Source: Rotaria sp. Silwood1
Lineage: Eukaryota; Rotifera; Eurotatoria; Philodinida; Philodinidae
Assembly: GCA_905250075.1 (NCBI GenBank)
Contig: CAJNOP010000020.1
Location: 1,513,399 to 1,577,398, forward strand
DNA length: 64,000 bases
Direction of reading: 5' to 3'
Shown: positions 51,148 through 60,714 of the stretch, piece after piece
Numbering within the stretch: the first letter of the stretch is position 1
How the letters are laid out: the number at the start of each line of letters is the position of its first letter
The notes under the pieces: model-generated
What the model was told of the DNA's origin: nothing
Seen by the model: only the letters and a program-made list of their open reading frames with translations
The model's database searches: none
Program-made: the position numbers and the translations under genes

Positions 51148-54100
51148 ATGACTGAACCTTCAATTATTCCTGCAAGTGAACAACATACAGCTACTGTAAA
51201 TATTTGACTTTAGATTTTTATTTTTTCATATATAATATGTATTCTTTTTATTTAGATTATCTTCTTACATGGTTTAGATGATGTTGGGTATGAAATTGAA
51301 GAGTTGCATTATAATATTTTAAATTTATAAATTGTTTTTTTTTTTTAAGTAAAACTTGGTTTGATGAATTTAATATGTTTGATATACCAAAAAGAGTACG
51401 ACATGTCAAATATATATTTCCAACAGCGTAAATAAAGATTATTGGAAATTGTTTATTATGAAGTTTATATTTCGATTTATTACTTAGTTCAATTATAAAG
51501 ATATCAAAAAATAATGGAACACCAATGACTAGTTGTAAGTAATGAAATGGTTCGTATGTATTTAAATTAATGATTAAATTAGGGTTTGATGTTTATGGTT
51601 TTGATGAGCAAGCTAAAGAAGATCAAGAAGGTATCGAAAAAGCATCACAACTTTGTAAGATTGTTTATTAATGATAAATTGATGTGTATTTATTTTTTTT
51701 TTAATGTTTAGTAAATAGTTTTGTTGAAGAAGAAATTAAAAATGGAATTCCACCAGATCGTATAGTGAGTAGAGTAAGATTTATTTTATTACTTATTGTT
51801 TTTTTGTTTCATGGTTCGTTTAAGATGGTTGGAGGATTTTCAATGTAAGAATTAATGATAATGGTTTTTGTTTTCTTTTCATTTCTTTTGTTTGACACTT
51901 AGGGGTGGTGCAGTGGCTCTTCATACAGGTATGGAACTCATCATTTAAACTCTCTCCCCTTGAAAAAAGTCAATTTTTCTTACACATATGACAAAATTTT
52001 ATATTATTTTCTGCTGGAAAAATATGGTTTTTTTTTTTGCATAAAATGGAAAATTTGTTTGGCTTTTTTCTGTCTTTATACTTTTTTGATCATGCACTAT
52101 AGAATATTTGAAAGAGCTTAATTGTAGTCTATTGCGTTTTACTTTTATCTAAAAGAACATGTCAAAATGCAGGACATGACGGAACCTTTTTTTTTATGAA
52201 TTAAGCTTTGCTATAATTATATAAAAAAAAAAGAGTATTTTTATAATTATAGCCACATTTTTTGAAATATTAAGCTTCCTCTCCTTTAAGAAGTAAGATT
52301 AGAAAAACAACCAAGAGCTCTATCATGCCCTGCATTCTGACATGTTCTTTCAAAAAAAACAAAAAAATAAGTATATAAAATGAACACTCACAGGCAATGT
52401 TGGATTACCAAATGAGTTATTTTTGATTCTTGTTTGTTGAATATCTCGTAGAAACATCAGAATGTAAAACTGAAAAATTGCGTGCTATTTGAATGTATCT
52501 GATCTAAAACCGATTTTTGAGAAGTGAAAAGTTTAATCTTTTCTCAATATTTATTCATTGCTTTTTTTCTAGCATTGGTATCTCCTCATACACTTGGTGG
52601 TGTGTTAGCTCTCTCAACATGGCTTCCTCTATTAAATACTTTTCCTAAAGTTAGTTTCGCTGTTTAACAGAAACTAAATATGTCGGTTTTATTTGTAGGC
52701 ACTTGTAGCTAGTGATAAAAAAGTAAATTTACCTATTCTTCAATGTCATGGTATATTAGATATAGAATATAAATATGTTGGAAATATTGTTTGTCATAAT
52801 ACATAGGTAATAAAGATTTGATAATACAAATCAATCGAGCTCGCTTATGTGAAGAAAATTTTAAAGCAATGGGCTTTAAACAATATATATTTAAAGAGTA
52901 TGATGGTATGGATCATACAAATTGTGAACAAGTAAGAATTTTATTTTCTCATTTATCGAACTTTTATTTCATTGATTATTTTCTTCGTTGAATCGATTCT
53001 ATTTTCACAATTCATAGATAAAGAATATCTACAAGTCACTCTTGTTTTTTTTTTCATTCAGATCTTAATGATATGTAATTGAAGTTGAGTTGAATCCACA
53101 TATTTCTACACGTGCGAGAATATAGTAAAAAGAAAAAGGATAATCTTATTTGACATAGTAGATCGATCAAATAAAAAAGAAAAAATAAGAACAATTCTTG
53201 AGTTAATAAAACATATCATGGTTGTTAGTTCAACAATGAATACTAATTAATTCATCAATATCAATTTCGGAAAACTAGGTTAAGATTAATAACTTATGCA
53301 GTTTGCATGCAAATTATCTAAAGCTTACTTATATTCTATTTTTATTGTCAACCAATAACTTTTTTCTATAACTGTTTCGTAATGATTTAATGAATGATCA
53401 ATTCGATTAATATTGTTCATCTTTCTATAAAATTAACAAGCATATGACTGATTTCGAGTTTTCGTTCTTCCATAGATCGACAACATTCTATATATTAATT
53501 TGATCTAAGTGACAGAGCACATAAAACAATGTCAAGGTCGCTGATCTGAAAAAGTACTCGAGCTATAGATCAAATAAATTACATCAAGCATAGTCTTAAG
53601 GCTGAATACTACTAAACTTTATCAAATATTAGTTCTGTATATTAAGTTTTTTTTTCACAACATCTACAGAGTTATTCATGCGAATGAAAGAGAGAATAGA
53701 CGAGTTGTATCTCATTCTTCAAAAATAACTATCGTTAGTTCGATACTTACTCTCATGTGAATGCACTCAATGATAAAACCAATTAGAAATAAAGAATACT
53801 TCTTATTAATTGTATACAACCATCTATGAGATTACATGAGAAATACAAACATATATTGATGTTACAGCCTCGAGAGTTGAACATGGCGACTTCTTTTTTT
53901 CATATGATATAATAAAATCTAATCGTCAATATTGAATTACTCTATTTTCATTATTATATTTTTAAAATAATAAGTCTTTTGATAAAGATAATCTATTTTA
54001 AGAAATAGTAATAGAAAATTAATATATAAAATAAAACTGTAAGTGTTTTGAAAAATTTTGTTTAAATTTTAGTTTCATATAAACACTTAATTGCAAACAA

Positions 54101-54386
54101 GATTTTGTATATTGTAATAAAAATAATATTATCTTATGCTATGAATGAATGAATTCAGGCAGACGACTGACAAAAGTGTTAAAATCCCATGAGAATCGTT
54201 TATAGTTAAAATGCTATGCGTCAATGTAATAAAAACAAATGTTAACGAAACGAGACTAAATGTTTTCTTTTCTTTTTCTATTATTATATGAATTTATGTG
54301 AGTGTGTTTGTGTTTTTTTTTGTTTATTTTAGGAAATGAAAGATGTCATTGATTTTATCGAGCAACATTTACCAAAAAGAGATTAA
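51148..54386 (+). CDS. Acyl-protein thioesterase / lysophospholipase, diverged copy
   Basis: Twelve exons in phase: 51148-51195, 51256-51287, 51350-51427, 51488-51534, 51583-51654, 51712-51764, 51825-51844, 51903-51928, 52573-52649, 52699-52750, 52807-52931 and 54333-54386, for 227 residues (human LYPLA1 has 230). The alpha/beta-hydrolase triad is visible: Ser116 in GGFSMGG, Asp172 in GNKD and His205 in MDHTNC. LYPLA enzymes remove palmitoyl groups from cysteines of membrane-associated proteins in the cytosol. Unusual features relative to the family are HGLDDVGKTW (normally HGLGDTG.xW) and HGNKDLI (normally HGDxDPLV), so specificity may have shifted. An upstream in-frame stretch (about 51109-51147, Lys/Arg-rich) has no ATG but follows a TCTAG acceptor, so a further 5' exon is possible. 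Intron 8 carries a hairpin element; intron 11 is 1.4 kb. Confidence 0.85.
52153..52349. mobile_element. MITE-like hairpin in a thioesterase intron
   Basis: A 31-base arm at 52153-52183 (starting AAGAACATGTCA) is the near-perfect reverse complement of 52319-52349 (4 mismatches by eye), with 135 bases between. The inner part continues with palindromic TATAATTATA sequence. It explains why intron 8 is 644 bases here and only 50 in the sister gene. Confidence 0.6.
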
Positions 54387-54580
54387 TTATTAATTTTTGA
54401 TTTTAACTATTGATTGTTTTCTGAATGAGTTTTTATTGAATAGAACTTTTGTCATCTTTTTCTTTGCTATTTAAAGTTTTTTTTTTTGATTTTCTTTTTA
54501 TGTGATATTATTTCTTGAAAGAGAGAAAACAAAATATCTTAAAATCATATATGTTTCAGTTGGTTGTTTTCTTATTTTGA

Positions 54581-56383
54581 ATGGGAAATTCATGTTCGAC
54601 GACATGGCCATTAAATCTTTGTTTGAAGTCATCTGAAACATCGACACAATCAGATGATGACTCTAGTTTCTCAAAAAATCTGACTGAATCAGCCATTATT
54701 ACTTCAAGTGACAAACAAACAGCTACTGTAAATGATTAAATTTACATTTGCAAACACATTTTATTTATTCTTTTGTTTAGGTTATTTTTTTACATGGTCT
54801 CGGTGATGTTGGGTATGACAGTTAATTTTGGATATTTCTTAAATATGTTTAAAACAATACATTCGTTTTTTCTTTTAGAACAAGTTGGCATGAAATATTT
54901 AATATGTATCGTATTGCAAAATCTGTTCCATATGTGAAATTTATTTTTCCAACAGCGTAAATCAAAAGAATTAATTGAGCTTTTTTTGTGAAACACGATC
55001 TAATCGAACTGTTGAAGTATATGAATAGAGACTTAGACTTCGCTCACATCCACTAGAACGCATGGGACTCGAAATCTTCGAACTCATTTTTGAATTCTTT
55101 TCTATTGAGTGACTAACGCGTCTTAAACAGTTCGAATGACTAGAACCTATCAGGTCCAGCTCCAGGACAAATCCGACGGTCGCTACAACCCAGACTATTT
55201 ATGAATAACGTCTGGTAATAATATATGAACAGCTTTGTTGTTACATTTCTGAAGAAAATGATGCAGAAATGTGTGCGAAAATAGATAAAAGAAAATAATC
55301 TACTTGTGATTAGTAACAGCAACTACATCGTGTTTCACATTTTAATCCTGTAGAGATTACACTAACAGCTTTTTCATTAATGATTTATTGTTTATATAAT
55401 AGTCCGATACAAAAAGTCACATTGAATATGGGAATGGCTATGACGAGTTGTAAGTGAAAGTAATGAAGAGTTTCCAATTAAATATGATAACATAAATAGG
55501 GTTTGATATCTTTGGACTTGATCCATATACAAAAGAAGATCAAGAAGGCATTGAAAAATCATCAATATTTTGTTAGTTTTTTGTTTTTCTTTATAATTGG
55601 TTTCCTTTATCATATTTCTGCTTACATCGTTTTTAGTAAAATATCTTGTTGAAGAAGAAATTAAAGAAGGAATTCTTCCTGAACGCATTGTAAGTATGAG
55701 CATTTCTTTGAAAATTCATTACATTCTTTTGTTTTTTTTTTGGATATTCAATTATAGATAATTGGTGGTTTTTCTATGTAAGTTTTAAATTTAATTATTT
55801 TTCTTTATATTTTGTCTGACAATTAGGGGTGGTGCAATTGCACTTCATGCAGGTATATTTCTATATATTGTTTCTTTTATCTTATTCATTGTTTTTCTCC
55901 AGCATTGACAAGTCCTCATACACTTGCAGGTGTTATAGCTTTATCAACATGGCTTCCTTTATCAACAACATTTCCTGAAGTTAGTTTTATTAGATAAAGA
56001 AATATATATGAATTACATACATGTTTATTATTAGGCACTTGTATCAGGTGATAACAAAGTTAATTTACCGATTCTGCAATGTCATGGTAAATAGTAATCG
56101 AATGATAAAAAACTTATAAAATTTTTTTTTTTTGATATAAAGGTGATCAAGATCCATTGGTACAATTAAGATGGGCTCGACTTACTGAACAAGGTATTAA
56201 AGCAATGGGTTTTAAACACTATACATTTAAAGAATATCATGATATGGGACATTCATCGTGTGGCCGGGTATACATTTTTATTTCACGAATCTTATAAATT
56301 GATCTATAATGCTTTGATTTTTTCTTTAGGAAATGAAAGATGTTAGTTCATTTATTATACAACATTTGCCAAAAATAGATTAA
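54581..56383 (+). CDS. Acyl-protein thioesterase with possible acylated N-terminus
   Basis: Twelve exons with the same phases as the previous copy: 54581-54727, 54781-54812, 54879-54956, 55403-55449, 55500-55571, 55637-55689, 55758-55777, 55827-55852, 55903-55979, 56035-56086, 56143-56267 and 56330-56383, for 260 residues. The triad is intact: Ser149 in IIGGFSMGG, Asp205 in HGDQDPLV and His238 in MGHSSC; HGLGDVGTSW is also family-like. This is the more canonical of the two intact copies. The ATG of the sister copy reads CTG here, so translation must start upstream; the only in-frame ATG gives MGNSCSTTW. That fits an N-myristoylation site (MGxxxS) with a neighbouring cysteine for palmitoylation, plausible for a membrane-tethered depalmitoylase. 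The first 30 residues are Ser/Asp-rich and unlike LYPLA1. AATAAATAAA lies at about 56540. Confidence 0.88.
54987..55339. mobile_element. Short TIR element (MITE-like) in a thioesterase intron
   Basis: A 13-base TGTGAAACACGAT at 54987-54999 is matched by its exact reverse complement at 55327-55339. The 353-base interior is noticeably less AT-rich than the surrounding introns. It fills most of intron 3 (446 bases, against 60 in the sister copy). T-rich flanks make the target-site duplication ambiguous. Confidence 0.6.
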
Positions 56384-56905
56384 CAAATAATATCTAATAT
56401 CTAATTATTGTATATTCTTAAAATATTGGCTTATATTGGAGTATCTAGTTAGTGTATATATATATATATATATATATGTTTGTATATCTGTGTGATTTTA
56501 TTGTTTGCTTTTGAGAAAGTGAGAACAAATGTTTGTGTAATAAATAAAACAATTATCAATGGTTGAATACATCAGAAAAACTAAATTTCAAGGAATTTTG
56601 ATAACAACTATTGCTTATTTTATATACTTAAACCAGTGAAAATAGTTTAACTTTTGTTTTTCATTGTTTATATTTATTATAATACTTATTTCCAACGTTT
56701 GAAGATTTGATAAATGTATTTGTTGATTTACTTTTTTATTCCGATTAAAAAAACAATATATAATTCAGATGTATGTAAACATAGCACCAATTTCAATACA
56801 AGAAAAAAACAAATTTATGTTATGTATCAATTGTTTTTGTTTTTTTGAAAGGATTTTGCTTATATTGAAGTTTATTTGAAAAAAACAACGAATAAAAGAA
56901 GTCAA
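56384..56905. other. 3' region between convergent genes
   Basis: Holds the 3' ends of the thioesterase gene (plus) and the RNA-repair gene (minus), a (TA)n tract at about 56456-56477 and polyadenylation-type AATAAA motifs near 56540. No gene seen. Confidence 0.5.
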
Positions 56906-59900
56906 TCATTCGATATCATCACCATCAATCAAAAATCCATTTTTTTTCATTGGTGCTTTATCCCAATGTTCAGTTATACCGGCTGTAAAATCACTTCGTA
57001 CGATTTTACCACGATTAATAACTTGTCCATTATGTTCTTCTTTAACATAAATACCTTCAACAGGACCATCATAAAAATGAGATGGATAATGTACCATTTC
57101 TTTTAAAACATTATCTGTTGGTCTTGGTCCTCGATACATAATTGGTACTAACATTATATTAGATTGTGCAAGTAAACGTTCAAGTGTATCACGATCAGTC
57201 CATGTTTGTGTTTGACGATCATATAAATCAAAAGCAAGAAATCGATCAGATAATCTTGTATAAGGTATTGAATGTGTTGCTACAAGCCATTCACCATAAA
57301 GAATATATCGTTCGGGAAATGAATTATCACGATCTAATATATGATAAAGACTTTCACGATGTGTTTCAATCCATGTGTAGAGTGGACGAAATTGTGCATG
57401 TGTTGTTGATGTTATATAATGTGAACGATTTTGTACAAGTAATTCTCTATCAACTGATAATGAAAAACCCATATTAGCCCCATCAACTTTTTCTGTTATA
57501 ACAACATACGGTGTATGATTTGTTTGATTAAATGATACTAAAAAATCATCAGCTGTAGCAGCACCTAAATTCATAATATGTCCTGTACGTAAAAATTTTA
57601 ATATACCCAATGGTGTTAATCGTTTAATTAAATCATTAGCTGCATCAAATGATCTTATTGTACATATAGCAACAAATCCTTCATCAAGTTTTGGTTTTTC
57701 CGTTTGTTTATGCATACTTTGAACAGCTGTTCGTACACGTTGACCAGGTATAAGTGTTGGATGATCTGATCGTTGCTGTGCACGTGATATACATAAATCT
57801 GGATCATAATCAAAATAGACACATATTGGTTTTCGTGCCCAATGTGCAATAGCAAGCCATTGTTTACGATCTTCACGATCTGGATTACAACGATCTAAAA
57901 TAGCTTTAGAATATTTTCCTGGTCGACTTAATTCACGTTCACATGTATCACGTGATCTTGTTTCATCTTGTGAAATAATTGTCCAACGATCATCTCGTCT
58001 TAATATCATTTGTGCTACATAGGATTTTCCTGAACCAGGTAAACCACAAAGCATTATTAAATCAATATTTCCATCTAATTGTCCTTCTATTTCAAGTGGT
58101 ATTCCTTCGGGTTCATTAGGTAATGGTGGTAATGGTGATCGTCGTTTCCATACAGTACTAACAAATGTATGTACAAATCGTTCTTGTTCTTCTGTTTCAA
58201 TACTTCCAGGTCGTAATTGTCGTAATTTATCAATGGCTTCACCAGCTGACATAAATGGTTGTGTCCATTCTTGAGCTGCTGGTGTTTGAAAACCATAAAT
58301 AGCTAAATAACAAGCAATCATTGTGCCAGCTCGACCTTTTCCACCACCACAATGAATTAATAATGGTGTTTTAGTTGGATCATTAATTAAACGAAAGAAT
58401 AAATCAACTTGTTCAATTGTTGGTGCTCGATAATTTTCAATAGGAAGATGTGTATGGGATATTGTTTTATTAAAAAACCATTCTTCAGGTAAAGGTTTTT
58501 CTTCTGTTAATGTAACTATATGTCGAATACCAATATGAGCAGATGCAAGAACATCAATATCACGTTCATGTCGAGGAGTTGACATGATAGATAAAAAAAA
58601 TGGAACAATCCAACGAAAATAACGTGGTAAGGAAAATATTTCTAAATGAAAAACAAGTAATTTACATTAAAATACAGAAATTAAACATAGAGTTTTTAAT
58701 TCATGATTTTCAGTCTAGCACATTACATGAATTTTTTGTTTTTCACAGTTGATTTATTTCAATGTGGTTTGAAATAGGTATACTCTATTTATTTAGTTTT
58801 TGTTAATCAGCTACCTAAAAATATTAGACTAAGTTTTCAACATCGTATCTGTAAAGAATAGAACTTCTTTAGTCTTAAGAGAAAAATGCTCCAACTGATT
58901 AATCACTTTGAAGTCAAGACTCTGTACATTATGCAGATTTATATGAGTTATGAATACCCTGAAAAGAATTCTGACAATTCATTTATTGCTATAAAAATAT
59001 TACATTTTTACGGTATTTTTTTAAATCAACACTGTGGTCTTCCTTAGAAATAGTATGAAAATCCATCTCGGAATTTCGACTTGAAATTTTGAATAGAAAG
59101 AAACCTTAATCGGCATAGTTTACTGTAAAAGTTTCTTATCTGTTGTTTTGTTCTACTCTTGAAATAAGAAAGTCAAATTTGCCTGTGTATATGAGCATTG
59201 CAAAAGACAAACTTTTATTATATCTGCATCTTAGGATAAGAACAACGAAATATTCTTTTCAGTGTATTTATACTTCATAAGGGTCTACAGAAAGCACGTA
59301 ATCTTGACTCAAACACGATTATTTACTTGGAAGACTTCACTCGTTAGACAAGAAAAATTTAGCTATTTAATTTGTATTTAGTATGATAACGAGTACGTTT
59401 GGAAGCGAGCTAAAATGTTTATGTAGAAGATCAGAATTGAATATATAATAATTGAGAGTAGTATTTTTATAAAGACTATTCATAGAAAATTCAATCATAG
59501 TTTTTTACTCTAGAATAAGAAAATTCTTATAAATTATATTGCATAAAGGTTAACTCAATTAAGAGTAACTCATCAGTTTCCAGAGAATTACATTTTACTT
59601 CTTATATCGAATAGACTGATTAAACTATGTTGAATAAATACGATACATTTTTCTGTTATATTTTTTTCAACACTATGAATGTATCTGTCGATGTGTTCTT
59701 TTCTAAACTTAAATATTGATCCATCTTGCAGAATTTCTTATTATTCTATTGGTATTTGTTTTCATCCCTCTCTTTTGTGTTCATTTTCAATTAAATAAAA
59801 TATTAATATCTACCTAGATTTTGATTTCCGTGTCTTGGATCAATAAAAGGTACAAGAAGATGTTCACGTGGATTTTGATGAAATTGTGGTTGTTCATCTA

Positions 59901-60714
59901 AATAAATATTCATAAAACGTTGTCGAATTATTTGTGTCCATGGTGTAAATAAATTTATTTTTAATTCTTCTGGAATTTGATCTAATTCATTTTCACCAAA
60001 AAGACATTCCCATTCGGTATAAATTGATGCACAGTGAAAAATTTTTTTACAACAATAATCTTGAATTTTTTCATTCTCTTGTCCATCAGCAAGATTCATT
60101 GTTTGTGCATAAGCTAACATTGCTAATTTATATTGTTCATTTCGTCTTGCTATATCACCTAAACGTAACCAACCTTTTTCAGAATCAGGAAAACGAATAC
60201 ACATTTCTCGTGCATAAATAAATGCTTGATCATATTGTTCAGATAAATTATATGATAAAACAAGATGATCAATAGTATTTAAATTAAGATTTTCCAATGA
60301 AAATATTGTACATAATGAATTAAGACTTTTATCAAGTGAATGATTATCATTATCACTTAATGTTATATGAAATTGTTTACAAGATAGACCATATTTTTTT
60401 CGAAAAATATTTGCTGCATTCCAAATAATTACAACCCAACAAACACCTTTGGGATCACCACCAAGACCAAGAGAAAATATATGTTTTGTATCGATTTTTG
60501 TTGCATTGTCATATAAATTATCGATTTTATTTGATAAATCTATTGTTAATTGACGTAATTCATCTTTAGTTATTAAAGTTATATGATAAGGAGATGATGG
60601 TACTGTAGTAATACCAGCACTTGTGACAACTTCATTTGCTATAGTATCAATACGAGGACCAAACGCACCAATATAACCACCGCCACGTTTTATAGCTATA
60701 CTATTCTCAGCCAT
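56906..60714 (-). CDS. Multidomain RNA-repair protein: 2H CPDase, TPR, phosphatase, kinase, RNA ligase
   Basis: Two exons, 60714-59814 and 58641-56906, join in phase (CTA G|AA ATA) across a 1172-base GT-AG intron for 878 residues. Domains in order: a 2H phosphoesterase with two HxT motifs (His44/Thr46 in PYHITL, His116/Thr118 in FHITL); TPR-like helices (about 155-235); a DUSP23-like phosphatase (about 303-465) with HCGGGKGRAGT (Cys398, Arg404) and RQLRPGSIET; a P-loop kinase with GLPGSGKS (500-507) and SQDETR; and an RNA ligase with motif I KVDGANMG (Lys685 would be adenylated), LYGEWL, VEGIYVK and RGKIVR. The DSP opening, split by the intron (LPRYFRWIVP before STPRHERD), supports the join. 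The usual general-acid Asp appears as Asn370 (PIENYRAP). Expected role: open 2',3'-cyclic phosphates, phosphorylate 5'-OH ends and seal RNA breaks. Start chosen at MAENS because TTTCTTTCCGTAG lies just upstream. Horizontal origin of the second exon is possible. Confidence 0.9.

Noticed and set aside
57166-57477. 103-residue plus-strand frame
   Set aside because: Antisense shadow of the RNA-ligase domain.
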